A stretch of 8,597 nucleotides of DNA from Novosphingobium sp. UBA1948 (GCA_002336765.1 DDES01000195.1:1-8597), one strand, 5' to 3'. Shown: positions 1 through 6,438, counted from the first letter of the stretch. Made by a program: numbers and translations. The notes: a model not told the origin generated them from the letters alone.

Positions 1-66
1 GAGCGCTTCCTCGACACCTATCGCCGCATCGGCGCCGCACCCTTCAAGGAGGCCATCTATGGCTGA
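1..66 (+). CDS. cysI: C-terminal end of a sulfite/nitrite reductase (partial)
   Basis: Only the last 21 codons are present. They are open at the left edge in frame 1 and end in TGA at 64-66, reading ERFLDTYRRIGAAPFKEAIYG. This tail resembles the C-terminus of alphaproteobacterial siroheme/[4Fe-4S] nitrite/sulfite reductases, which reduce sulfite to sulfide in the cytoplasm. The identification rests partly on context: the next two genes are the DUF934 protein and CysH, the usual partners of this reductase. An AAGGAGG ribosome binding site for the next gene (46-52) lies inside this coding end, and the two genes overlap by 8 nt. Without the upstream domains I cannot separate a sulfite from a nitrite reductase; the neighbours favour sulfite. 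Confidence 0.6.
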   Translation, partial: ERFLDTYRRIGAAPFKEAIYG

Positions 67-508
67 TGTGCAATTCCTGCTGCGCGATGGCGCGGCATCT
101 TCCGCCCCTGTGGTCGCTTTGGCCGATTTCGCGGGCGACACCAATGCCACCGCCGTGGTGATCCAGCCGGGCGAGGATGCGCGCGCGCTGCTGCCGCATC
201 TCGACCGTCTGGCGCTGGTGGAAGTCACCTTCCCCGCCTTCACCGACGGTCGCGGCTTTTCCTCGGCCCGCATCCTGCGCGAGGCGGGCTACAAGGGCGA
301 ATTGCGCGCCAGTGGCGACATTGGCGTCGATATGCTGGGCCATCTCGAGCGCGTCGGCTTTGACGCCATCGCCCCCAAGGACCGGCTCGATCCCGCCGAC
401 GCCGAGCGCGCCTTCGCCACATGGCCGCAGGTCTATCAGGCAACGGTTGTCGATGGCCGCAAGCCGATCTGGGCCCTGAGGCACCCCGAAGCGCGCCGCA
501 GCCTATGA
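59..508 (+). CDS. DUF934 family protein of the sulfate-assimilation operon
   Basis: A 149-residue soluble protein of the DUF934 family, often annotated as an oxidoreductase probably involved in sulfite reduction; no biochemical reaction is established. The family signature is visible at residues 58-87: FPAFTDGRGFSSARILRE followed by GYKGELRASGD. After GD the residues are IGVDM, where relatives I recall have VLxDQ, so that part of the motif is divergent. There is no signal peptide or membrane segment. The ATG at 59 is supported by a full AAGGAGG site at 46-52 with a 6-nt spacer. The start lies inside the preceding reductase gene (8-nt overlap) and the stop overlaps the cysH start in an ATGA quadruplet, so all three genes are probably translated together. 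A role as assembly or electron-transfer partner of the reductase is inference from genome context. Confidence 0.88.
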   Translation: MADVQFLLRDGAASSAPVVALADFAGDTNATAVVIQPGEDARALLPHLDRLALVEVTFPAFTDGRGFSSARILREAGYKGELRASGDIGVDMLGHLERVGFDAIAPKDRLDPADAERAFATWPQVYQATVVDGRKPIWALRHPEARRSL

Positions 509-1290
509 GCAACGCCCGCCGCCTTGATCTGATCGACACCACAGCGCGCTTTACCGAGGCGGATGTTGCCGCACTCAACGCCCGCTATGCCGATGCGTCG
601 AGCGAGGCCTTGCTGCGTGCGGTGCTGGTCGAGCGCATCGCGGGCAGGGTCGCGCTGGTGTCCTCCTTCGGGGCGGAAAGCGCGGTGCTGTTGCACATGG
701 CGGCGCAGATCGATCCCTCGGTGCCGGTGCTGTTTCTGGAAACCGGCAAACATTTCCCCGAAACGCTGGCCTATCGCGACACTCTGGTGGCGCATCTTGG
801 GCTGACAGGCCTTGTCAACATCACGCCCGATCCCGAAGTGCTGGCCAAGCGCGACGAGGCGGGGCTGCGCTGGTCCTATGATCCCGACGGTTGCTGCGAG
901 ATCCGCAAGGTGATCCCGCTCGCCAAGGCGCTGGGTGATTTTGATGCGACGCTCACGGGGCGCAAGAGCTTTCAAGCCGCCACCCGCGCCGATCTGCCGC
1001 ATTTCGAGCTGGACCGCTCGGATGCAACGGGCCGGATCAAGGTCAACCCGTTGATCGACTGGGACAAGGCGCGGATCGCCGCCTATTTCGACGAGCATGA
1101 CCTGCCCCGCCATCCTCTGGTGGAGCAAGGCTATCCGTCCATCGGCTGTTCGCCCTGCACCAGCAAGGTGGCCGAAGGCGAAGACCCCCGCTCGGGCCGC
1201 TGGCGCGGCTGGGACAAGACCGAATGCGGCATCCATCTGCCCGGCGCGCCGGGCGATGATTTGCCACCGGGCTTTGAACCGGCGTTTTAA
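505..1290 (+). CDS. cysH: Adenylylsulfate (APS) reductase, thioredoxin-type assimilatory CysH
   Basis: A 261-residue cytoplasmic enzyme that reduces activated sulfate to sulfite for cysteine synthesis. The nucleotide-binding loop SSFGAES is at residues 53-59, with the ETGKHFPET segment following. Four cysteines expected to bind a [4Fe-4S] cluster are present as C130-C131 and C215-x-x-C218, and the catalytic cysteine is C241 in the C-terminal KTECGIH motif. The CC/CxxC set is known to mark enzymes using APS (EC 1.8.4.10) and is absent from the PAPS-specific E. coli type, so APS is the likely substrate, although some cluster-containing enzymes also accept PAPS. The ATG at 505 overlaps the DUF934 stop (ATGA) and has no clear ribosome binding site of its own, which points to translational coupling. 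An in-frame ATG at 421 would add 28 residues that are out-of-frame DUF934 sequence, so it was not used. Confidence 0.95.
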   Translation: MSNARRLDLIDTTARFTEADVAALNARYADASSEALLRAVLVERIAGRVALVSSFGAESAVLLHMAAQIDPSVPVLFLETGKHFPETLAYRDTLVAHLGLTGLVNITPDPEVLAKRDEAGLRWSYDPDGCCEIRKVIPLAKALGDFDATLTGRKSFQAATRADLPHFELDRSDATGRIKVNPLIDWDKARIAAYFDEHDLPRHPLVEQGYPSIGCSPCTSKVAEGEDPRSGRWRGWDKTECGIHLPGAPGDDLPPGFEPAF

Positions 1291-1294
1291 CGCC
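1281..1294. terminator. Small palindrome between convergent genes, possible shared terminator
   Basis: GGCGTTTTAACGCC is a perfect inverted repeat spanning the cysH stop codon. It can form a 5-bp stem with a TTTA loop on either strand, and it lies 5 nt before the stop of the convergent SDR gene. Only 9 nt separate the two stop codons. No uridine tract follows the stem on either side, so this is a weak candidate for termination; it may simply be a compact gene junction. Confidence 0.25.
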
Positions 1295-1299
1295 CGATC

Positions 1300-2202
1300 T
1301 TACTTGATCCACCCCTTGCCGCGATACCAGTCTGCGGTGGCCTTCATGCCCTCGCTGGTGGCGATGGCGGGCCGCCACAGGCTGGCGGGCGGCGCGCCTT
1401 GCGGTGAGCAAACCCAGTCGGGATGGGTCATATAGCCCACGCGGTCCATCGTCAGCTTGGCCTTACCCCCGCGAAGCGCCGTATCCAGCCTTGCCGCCAT
1501 GCGCAGCACGAAAGGCGGCAGGCCGAGCACCCGCACCTTGTGCCCCACCGCCTCGCCCAGCGCGCGGGCCATATCGCCATGCGCCCAGCCCTGCGGGGTG
1601 GCATCGTCCGGCTCATAGGTCTGGCCAACGGCATCGGGCGCATCAACCAGCGCCAGCAACAGGCGCGCCAGATCCTCGACATGGATCAGGCTGGCACGAC
1701 CGCCAGCAGGCACCGGCACCAGCCCCATGCTGGCGGCGCGGAACAATTCAAACATCTCGCGGTCGCGCGGGCCATAGATCGCGGGCGGGCGGACGATGGT
1801 CCAGTCCAGCCCGCTGGCCTTCACCGCCGCCTCGGCCTTGGCCTTGCTGCCGCCATAGCGCGACAGGTCCGGCTCGCGCGCCGAGAGCGAGGAGACGAAG
1901 ATGAAGCGCCCCACACCCGCCGCGCGGGCCGCCTCCATCAACGCAATGGTGCCTTCGACATTGGCGCGATCAAACTCGGCGACATCGGCCGCATTGACCA
2001 CGCCCGCGACATGGATCACCGCCTGCACGCCATCGACCAGACGGGCCAGCGCCGCGCGGTCGTGCAAATCGCCCTGCACCCATTCCACACCATCGCGCGG
2101 CGGCGGCAGACGGCGGGCCAACGCCTTCACCGCCTGCCCCGCTGCCAGATCCAGCAAAGTCTGCCCTACGAAACCCGTGCCGCCGGTGATGGCCAATGTC
2201 AT
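1300..2202 (-). CDS. NAD(P)-dependent epimerase/dehydratase, extended SDR family
   Basis: A 300-residue soluble Rossmann-fold protein. The glycine-rich cofactor loop TGGTGFVG is at residues 6-13. The second strand carries ALARR (27-31), where arginines are compatible with NADP, though this is weak evidence. GDLHD (44-48), HVAG (64-67), VSS (103-105) and the catalytic pair Y116-GGS-K120 follow in the extended-SDR order, then RPPAIYGPRD (138-147) as in sugar-nucleotide epimerases. The C-terminus ends with ADWYRGKGW, a common closing helix of this class. The substrate cannot be read from sequence; sugar nucleotide, sterol-like or flavonoid-like substrates are all possible for the fold. The start codon overlaps the proB stop by 4 nt (ATGA), so it is probably translated by ribosomes finishing proB. 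It converges with cysH at its 3' end. Confidence 0.85.
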   Translation of the reverse strand: MTLAITGGTGFVGQTLLDLAAGQAVKALARRLPPPRDGVEWVQGDLHDRAALARLVDGVQAVIHVAGVVNAADVAEFDRANVEGTIALMEAARAAGVGRFIFVSSLSAREPDLSRYGGSKAKAEAAVKASGLDWTIVRPPAIYGPRDREMFELFRAASMGLVPVPAGGRASLIHVEDLARLLLALVDAPDAVGQTYEPDDATPQGWAHGDMARALGEAVGHKVRVLGLPPFVLRMAARLDTALRGGKAKLTMDRVGYMTHPDWVCSPQGAPPASLWRPAIATSEGMKATADWYRGKGWIK

Positions 2203-3335
2203 ACCAGCACCATCTGGTCGCGATGCACCACCGCCGAGCGCGGGCTATAGCCAAGGATGTCGGCATGGTCGGCGCTCTGGTGGCCCATCAGCGCGACACA
2301 TTCAGCGGCGTCATATTCCGCCAGACCACGCGCCAGTTCGGCGCCATCGGCACCGCGCACGGCGACAGCATCGCCACGCTGGAATGCACCCTCGACCGAA
2401 GTGATCCCCGCCGCCAGCAAGCTCGCCCCCTTGGCCAGCGCCCGCGCGGCGCCCGCGTCCACGGTGAGGCTGCCCTTCAGGCGCAGACGCCCGCCCAGCC
2501 ATGCCTTGCGTGCCTGTTTGCGGCCACGGGGCAGGAACAGGGTGCCGATGCCCTGCTGTGTGATGCGGGTGATGGGCCGATCGACGTTGCCCTGACCGAT
2601 CACCAGCGCGATACCGGCGAATTCGGCGATCTCCACCGCTTGCAGCTTGGAAATCATCCCGCCGCTGCCCATGCCGCTGCCCGAAACGGGGCTGGCCATC
2701 GCGCGGATTTCGGGGGTAATGCCCTTCACCAGCGGCAACAGGCGCGCGCCCTCTTCGCTCGGATGGCGGTCGTACAAGCCATCAATGTCGGAGAGCAGCA
2801 GCACCGCGCTGGCCCTCGCCGCCTGCGCCACGCGGGCGGCGAGGCGATCATTGTCACCAAAGCGGATTTCCTGTGTGGCAACGGAATCGTTCTCGTTGAT
2901 CACCGGTACCGCGCCCGCATCGAGCAGCCGCGTCAAAGTGGCCGTGGCGTTCAAATAGCGCCGCCGATCCTCCAGATCCTCCAGCGTCAGCAGCAATTGC
3001 GCCGCGGTCAGCCCATGCGCGCCCAGCAATTCGGCCCACAGGCCCGACAGCGCGATCTGGCCTACCGCCGCCGCTGCCTGCGCGTCGGCAAGGCTGCCGC
3101 GCCCGCCCTTGTCCAGACCCAGCCGCCGCGCGCCCAGCGCGATCGCGCCCGAACTGACCACGATCACATCCTGCCCGCGCGCACGCGCCGCCGCGATTTC
3201 CTCAACCAGCCCTGTCAGCCAGGCGCGGCGCGGCCCTTCCGGACCCACCAGCAGCGCCGAGCCGACCTTGATCACAAGGCGGGGCGCAAGAGCGGGATCG
3301 GCGAGATTGTGCAGCGAGGCGATGCGCGTGGTCAT
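2199..3335 (-). CDS. proB: Glutamate 5-kinase
   Basis: A 378-residue cytoplasmic enzyme (EC 2.7.2.11) that phosphorylates glutamate, the committed step of proline synthesis. The amino-acid kinase domain occupies about residues 18-260: LVIKVGSALLV (20-30) for phosphate binding, VVSSGAIALG (59-68), VPVINENDSV (143-152), FGDNDRLAARVA (159-170), LLLSDIDGLYD (179-189) and GSGMGSGGMISK (219-230). Residues 280-370 form the C-terminal PUA domain, matching the two-domain, roughly 370-residue E. coli type. The ATG at 3335 places the phosphate loop about 20 residues in, as usual; the in-frame ATG at 3383 adds 16 residues without family support. The ribosome binding site is weak. It lies 66 nt after obgE with no terminator between, so cotranscription with obgE is likely. 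In many relatives proA follows; here an SDR gene does. Feedback inhibition by proline is typical of the family. Confidence 0.95.
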   Translation of the reverse strand: MTTRIASLHNLADPALAPRLVIKVGSALLVGPEGPRRAWLTGLVEEIAAARARGQDVIVVSSGAIALGARRLGLDKGGRGSLADAQAAAAVGQIALSGLWAELLGAHGLTAAQLLLTLEDLEDRRRYLNATATLTRLLDAGAVPVINENDSVATQEIRFGDNDRLAARVAQAARASAVLLLSDIDGLYDRHPSEEGARLLPLVKGITPEIRAMASPVSGSGMGSGGMISKLQAVEIAEFAGIALVIGQGNVDRPITRITQQGIGTLFLPRGRKQARKAWLGGRLRLKGSLTVDAGAARALAKGASLLAAGITSVEGAFQRGDAVAVRGADGAELARGLAEYDAAECVALMGHQSADHADILGYSPRSAVVHRDQMVLV

Positions 3336-3401
3336 GGACCAAGCGGATAGGCGAAAGATGCCAAGCCGACAAGCCGCTGGCAACGGCCCGAATACCGGTA
3401 A

Positions 3402-4457
3402 TTACCCCAGAGGCGACCACGGCTTTTCGTCGGCTTCTTCCTGCTCCCCGCTGGGCCGCTCGGTCACGGTGGCGGCGGGCAGATGGCGGATCACCGCGTC
3501 GAGCAGTTCGGGCACACCCTTGCCACTGGCGGCCGAGACGGCGAACACTTCGTCGGCACCGGCGTCCAGCAGTTCGCGGGCGTAGGCTTCGACCAGTTCA
3601 TCATCGGCCTGATCGATCTTGTTGAGCACCACCAGACGCGGCTTATCCTCAAGCCCCTCGCCATAGGCTTCCAGTTCGTCCTCGATGATCTGCATCGCCT
3701 CGACCGGCTCCTTGCCAGCGATGTCGATCAGATGGATCAGCACGCGGCAGCGCTCGATATGGCCGAGAAAGCGGTCGCCAATGCCCGCCCCTTCGGCTGC
3801 GCCCGCGATCAGGCCCGGAATATCGGCCAGCACGAATTCGCGGTTCTTGTGGCGCACCACGCCCAGTTGCGGGCGCAGGGTGGTGAAGGCATAGGCGCCC
3901 ACCTTGGCCTTGGTGTTCGACACCTGATTGATGAAGGTGCTCTTGCCCGCATTGGGCAGACCGACCAGACCCGCATCGGCCAGCAGCTTCAACCGCAGCC
4001 AGACATACATTTCCTCGCCCGGCCAACCCGGCCCGTGCTGGCGCGGGGCGCGGTTGGTGGAGGTCTTGTAGGAGGCATTGCCACGCCCGCCGTCTCCCCC
4101 GCGCAGCAGCGTAACGCGCTGACCGGCTTCGGTGATATCGACCAGCACCGTCTCGCGGTCGTCGTCCAGAACCTGCGTGCCGACCGGCACCTTGATGACC
4201 ATATCATCGCCGCCCGCACCGGTGCGGTTGCTGCCCGCGCCGCCGTGGCCGCGCTGGGCCTTGAAGTGCTGCGCATAGCGGAAGTCGATCAGCGTGTTCA
4301 GTCCCGCCACGCCTTCAAAAATAACGTCGCCACCTTTGCCGCCGTCGCCACCATTGGGGCCGCCGTATTCAACGTATTTCTCACGCCGGAAGCTGACCGC
4401 GCCCGGCCCGCCCTGCCCCGAGCGGATGAAGATTTTGGCCTGATCGAGAAAATGCAT
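3402..4457 (-). CDS. obgE: Obg GTPase ObgE/CgtA, 50S ribosome assembly
   Basis: A 351-residue essential P-loop GTPase that binds the 50S subunit and links ribosome assembly to growth and stringent control. The glycine-rich OBG fold fills residues 1-158 (MHFLDQAKIFIRSG start, GGPNGGDGGKGGD at 32-44). The G domain follows: G1 GLPNAGKST (166-174), G2 around FTT (191-193), G3 DIPGLI (212-217), G4 NKID (279-282), G5 SAASGKG (308-314). The short acidic tail ends in KPWSPLG, as in many alphaproteobacteria, and the Gram-positive-type OCT domain is absent. The N-terminus aligns with the family start, which fixes the ATG at 4457 despite no obvious Shine-Dalgarno sequence. It heads the obgE-proB-SDR operon. 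A strong terminator ends 42 nt upstream, so it needs its own promoter or readthrough; I could not identify the promoter convincingly. Confidence 0.97.
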   Translation of the reverse strand: MHFLDQAKIFIRSGQGGPGAVSFRREKYVEYGGPNGGDGGKGGDVIFEGVAGLNTLIDFRYAQHFKAQRGHGGAGSNRTGAGGDDMVIKVPVGTQVLDDDRETVLVDITEAGQRVTLLRGGDGGRGNASYKTSTNRAPRQHGPGWPGEEMYVWLRLKLLADAGLVGLPNAGKSTFINQVSNTKAKVGAYAFTTLRPQLGVVRHKNREFVLADIPGLIAGAAEGAGIGDRFLGHIERCRVLIHLIDIAGKEPVEAMQIIEDELEAYGEGLEDKPRLVVLNKIDQADDELVEAYARELLDAGADEVFAVSAASGKGVPELLDAVIRHLPAATVTERPSGEQEEADEKPWSPLG

Positions 4458-4498
4458 GGGCGTGTGTCCGGACGGGAAAAGAGCAAAGCGGCAATACG

Positions 4499-4529
4499 AA
4501 AAGGCCGTCAGGCAGCAACGCCGACGGCC
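4499..4529 (-). terminator. Intrinsic terminator of tRNA-Ala(CGC)
   Basis: GGCCGTC at 4503-4509 pairs perfectly with GACGGCC at 4523-4529. An inner GGC/GCC stem sits beyond a single bulged A, with a 6-nt loop. On the minus strand the stem is followed by TTTT (4502-4499). It begins 17 nt after the tRNA CCA end, so it is well placed to end the tRNA transcript before obgE. Confidence 0.8.
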
Positions 4530-4545
4530 ATTTCAATCACGCATC

Positions 4546-4621
<76 letters not shown>

Positions 4622-4636
4622 GTTCCAGTGCGAGTA

Positions 4637-4739
4637 CGCCTGAAGATGTTGCCATCCCCGAGCGAGAGCGGCTCCCTTAGCGAAAGGGGCCAAGGCAGGG
4701 AAGCGAAAAAACGCCGCCCTGCCGATTTTTCTTCAGGCG
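4637..4739. other. Folded intergenic element bounded by a 10-bp inverted repeat
   Basis: CGCCTGAAGA (4637-4646) and TCTTCAGGCG (4730-4739) are perfect inverted repeats that bracket the whole gap between the lipoprotein stop codon and the tRNA gene. Inside are two more stems. One, 4670-4691, has 8 bp with one bulged T and an AGCGA loop. The other, 4694-4723, has GGCAGGG/CCCTGCC plus an inner GCG/CGC around a run of six A. Together they could form a closed multi-branch structure. On the minus strand it would be the 3' UTR of the lipoprotein mRNA and leader of the tRNA. It matches no RNA family I recognise. Confidence 0.45.
4694..4733 (+). terminator. Hairpin with a plus-strand T tract
   Basis: GGCAGGG (4694-4700) pairs with CCCTGCC (4717-4723), and GATTTTTCTT follows on the plus strand. 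As a terminator it would stop plus-strand transcription, yet no plus-strand gene lies upstream of it; all neighbours run minus. On the minus strand the stem is followed by TTGGCC, with no uridine tract, so it would not be a standard terminator for the lipoprotein gene. It may instead be part of the larger fold, or block antisense transcription. Confidence 0.35.
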
Positions 4740-4740
4740 A

Positions 4741-5430
4741 TCACTGCGTGGCACCGCGCGCCGCAGACTGGCCGGGCACAAAGGTCATGCCATAGCGGTT
4801 TTCCCATTCGGCCAGATCGCTCTTGTAGCGCTCATAGGACTGGTAGAAATCCTCGTAAACCTGCACGAAACGGGCCAGCCCGCGCTCGGAGAAAGCGGCC
4901 AGATCCTTGCTCTCCAGCGTGCGGCTCTCGCGCGCCATATCCAGCGCCGAGGCGCAGAAATTGGGCAGCGTGGGCGGATAGGCGTAGTAGTTATAAAGCT
5001 GGGTCAACTGCGTCTCGCGGTTGGCGAGGAACGTCTTGCCATATTTGGCGCGGAAGGTCTGGTCGACCGCCTCATTGGCCTTTTTCAGCGCCGATGCGTG
5101 CTTTTTCAGGAAGGCACCGTAGGCGGGAACGATTTCGTTCCGCTGCTCGGGCGTGCAGTTGAGCGCGGCGACATTGAGCGCCGAGCGCAGATACCACACG
5201 CGCTGCGCCGCTTCGGAATCCACCAGCACCGTGTGGCGCACGCCATCAGCGCCACGCACCGGAACGCGCACCTCGCCCGAGACGCCGTCGGGCGCCGCGG
5301 GGCGCGGCGGCACCACCACGATCTTGGGCGGCGCAGGCGGCGGAGGCGGTGGGGGCGGCGGGGGCGGAGCGCTACACGCGGCGAGCAGCGCCATACCTGC
5401 CATCACCAAACCGATCCGGAATTTCTGCAT
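4741..5430 (-). CDS. Poly-proline lipoprotein of unknown function
   Basis: I do not recognise this 229-residue protein. It starts with a lipoprotein signal peptide: MQKFRIG, a hydrophobic stretch, then the lipobox LAAC with lipidated C19. Residues 20-21 (SA) point to outer-membrane sorting under the E. coli rule. Eleven consecutive prolines follow (22-32), then APP and a basic/valine stretch. The mature domain (about 50-229) is mostly predicted helical and rich in Tyr, Ala, Lys and Glu, with aromatic repeats such as YNYYAYPP and FYQSYERY. It has two further cysteines, C92 and C159, that could form a periplasmic disulfide. The ATG at 5430 is chosen because it begins the signal peptide and has GGGTGG at 5437-5442. 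An upstream in-frame ATG at 5511 would run through the terminator hairpin and spoil the signal. It is probably monocistronic or read through to the tRNA. Confidence 0.85.
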   Translation of the reverse strand: MQKFRIGLVMAGMALLAACSAPPPPPPPPPPPAPPKIVVVPPRPAAPDGVSGEVRVPVRGADGVRHTVLVDSEAAQRVWYLRSALNVAALNCTPEQRNEIVPAYGAFLKKHASALKKANEAVDQTFRAKYGKTFLANRETQLTQLYNYYAYPPTLPNFCASALDMARESRTLESKDLAAFSERGLARFVQVYEDFYQSYERYKSDLAEWENRYGMTFVPGQSAARGATQ

Positions 5431-5436
5431 CGAATG

Positions 5437-5454
5437 CCACCCTTGTCCATTATG
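5437..5454 (-). promoter_or_regulatory. Ribosome binding site and possible -10 box of the lipoprotein gene
   Basis: AAGGGTGG at 5437-5444 is a good Shine-Dalgarno match 6 nt before the ATG at 5430. Just upstream, CATAAT (5449-5454) matches five of six bases of the -10 consensus, but no -35 box stands at the right distance, and the resulting leader would be only about 12 nt. The ribosome site is convincing; the promoter is tentative. Confidence 0.35.
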
Positions 5455-5489
5455 CTTTGGGGGAAAAGCCCTAGCCCAGCACGCGCCAT

Positions 5490-5528
5490 AAGAAAATGCC
5501 CGAAGCACCATTTCGGCGCTTCGGGCAT
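5490..5528 (-). terminator. Intrinsic terminator of the BI-1 family gene
   Basis: ATGCCCGAAGC at 5496-5506 and GCTTCGGGCAT at 5518-5528 form a perfect 11-bp stem with an 11-nt loop. On the minus strand TTTCTT follows the stem (5495-5490). It is the second of two consecutive hairpins after the BI-1 gene. Confidence 0.8.
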
Positions 5529-5538
5529 GGGTTCTGTC

Positions 5539-5565
5539 GCAACCCGCCCGGAAAAGGCGGGTTGC
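5539..5565 (-). terminator. First 3' hairpin after the BI-1 family gene
   Basis: GCAACCCGCC (5539-5548) and GGCGGGTTGC (5556-5565) form a perfect 10-bp stem with a 7-nt loop, starting 8 nt after the stop codon. No uridine tract follows on the minus strand, so alone it is probably not a terminator. It may protect the 3' end from exonucleases or pause polymerase before the true terminator 10 nt further on. Confidence 0.5.
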
Positions 5566-5573
5566 TCTGCCGC

Positions 5574-6308
5574 TTAACGGCGATCGCCGAGGAAGCTGAG
5601 CAAGAACTGGAACATGTTGATGAAGTCGAGATAGAGCGTCAGCGCACCCATGATCGCGACCTTTTCGGCATAGGGCGTGCCAGCGACCTGCACATAGCTC
5701 ATCTTGAGCTGCTGCGTGTCATAGGCGGTGAGGCCGGCAAAGATCAGCACACCCAGCACCGAGATGGCAAAGGCCAGACCCGGAACCTGAAAGAACATGC
5801 CGATCAGCGAGGCGATGATCAGACCGAACAGGCCCATGATCAGGAAGCTGCCCATGCCCGACAGGTTCTTCTTGGTGGTGTACCCCACCAGACTAAGCCC
5901 CGCAAAGGCGCCCGCCGTCGAGAAGAAGGTCATAGCGATCGACGCGCCGGTGTAGACGAGGAAGATCGACGCCATCGACAGGCCCATCGCCACCGCAAAG
6001 CCCCAGAAACAGGCTTTTAGCGTCGAGGTCTGCATCCGGCCCATGCCCGCGCTCATCGCGAAGACAAAGCCCAGCGGCGCCAGAATGATCAACCAGCGCA
6101 GCGGGGTGACGAACACCTGCGCGGCAAAGCCCGACTGGGCAAAGAGCAGCGCCACGATGCCCGAGAGCAACACGCCCGAAGCCATGTAATTGTAGATCGA
6201 GAGCATATATTTGCGCAGCCCCGCATCCAGCGTGGCTCCGCCCAACTGAGCATCCAGCCGCGGCGCCGCACCAAAGCCCGTGGGCTGGGGGTCATTCCAG
6301 ATGGCCAT
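5574..6308 (-). CDS. Bax inhibitor-1 / YccA family integral membrane protein
   Basis: A 244-residue inner-membrane protein with about seven hydrophobic helices after a soluble N-terminus of roughly 35 residues. Visible segments lie near 42-58, 70-90, 98-118, 122-143, 153-172, 177-196 and 217-240. Family hallmarks are AYDTQQLK (195-202) and LYLDFINMFQFLLSF (225-239). The acidic residues D197 and D228 in these motifs probably correspond to the aspartate pair that gates calcium/proton flux in bacterial YetJ, judged by motif position only. Bacterial members are linked to ion leak, or to FtsH regulation in YccA; the function here is not established. The ATG at 6308 is favoured over the upstream ATG at 6338 because it has GGAG at 6317-6320 with an 8-nt spacer and begins the conserved MAIWNDP start. 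It has its own candidate promoter and two 3' hairpins, so it is likely monocistronic. Confidence 0.93.
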   Translation of the reverse strand: MAIWNDPQPTGFGAAPRLDAQLGGATLDAGLRKYMLSIYNYMASGVLLSGIVALLFAQSGFAAQVFVTPLRWLIILAPLGFVFAMSAGMGRMQTSTLKACFWGFAVAMGLSMASIFLVYTGASIAMTFFSTAGAFAGLSLVGYTTKKNLSGMGSFLIMGLFGLIIASLIGMFFQVPGLAFAISVLGVLIFAGLTAYDTQQLKMSYVQVAGTPYAEKVAIMGALTLYLDFINMFQFLLSFLGDRR

Positions 6309-6356
6309 TGCAATCACTCCAAGATAAGCCCGCAACAAGCGCGGCGCAGTAAAACG

Positions 6357-6385
6357 AATATCGCCCTAGTGCGCCCCAGTTTCAA
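6357..6385 (-). promoter_or_regulatory. Candidate sigma-70-type promoter of the BI-1 family gene
   Basis: On the minus strand TTGAAA (6380-6385, five of six to the -35 consensus) is followed after exactly 17 nt by GATATT (6357-6362, four of six to the -10 consensus). Transcription would begin near 6350, leaving a leader of about 40 nt that contains the GGAG ribosome site. A GTTAAC-containing 9-mer lies 5 nt upstream of the -35 box at 6391-6399. Confidence 0.5.
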
Positions 6386-6438
6386 GGCGAGTTAACGCTA
6401 AAAAGCGTATCAAAGTGTTGCTGGCGCTATGGCGGCGC

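Noticed and set aside
436..1236. Minus-strand open frame antisense to cysH
   Set aside because: cysH has every expected cysteine motif; the antisense frame shows low-complexity Arg/Gln sequence only.
1423..2250. Plus-strand open frame antisense to the SDR gene
   Set aside because: Same shadow pattern; no conserved motif or ribosome site.
2196..3350. Plus-strand 384-codon open frame antisense to proB
   Set aside because: Arg/Gln/His-rich composition typical of reverse-complement reading; proB motifs on the other strand are complete.
3391..3403. Palindrome TACCGGTA at the obgE stop codon as an operator or terminator
   Set aside because: Only 8 bp with no loop space or T tract; too short to distinguish from chance.
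4298..4486. Minus-strand short frame starting before obgE, as a possible leader peptide gene
   Set aside because: It runs far into obgE in another frame, begins with a TTG lacking a ribosome site, and shows no peptide-leader features.
5326..5367. G-quadruplex in the GGC/GGGGG-rich plus strand opposite the proline codons
   Set aside because: Only three runs of three or more G are present; the composition is explained by proline codons.
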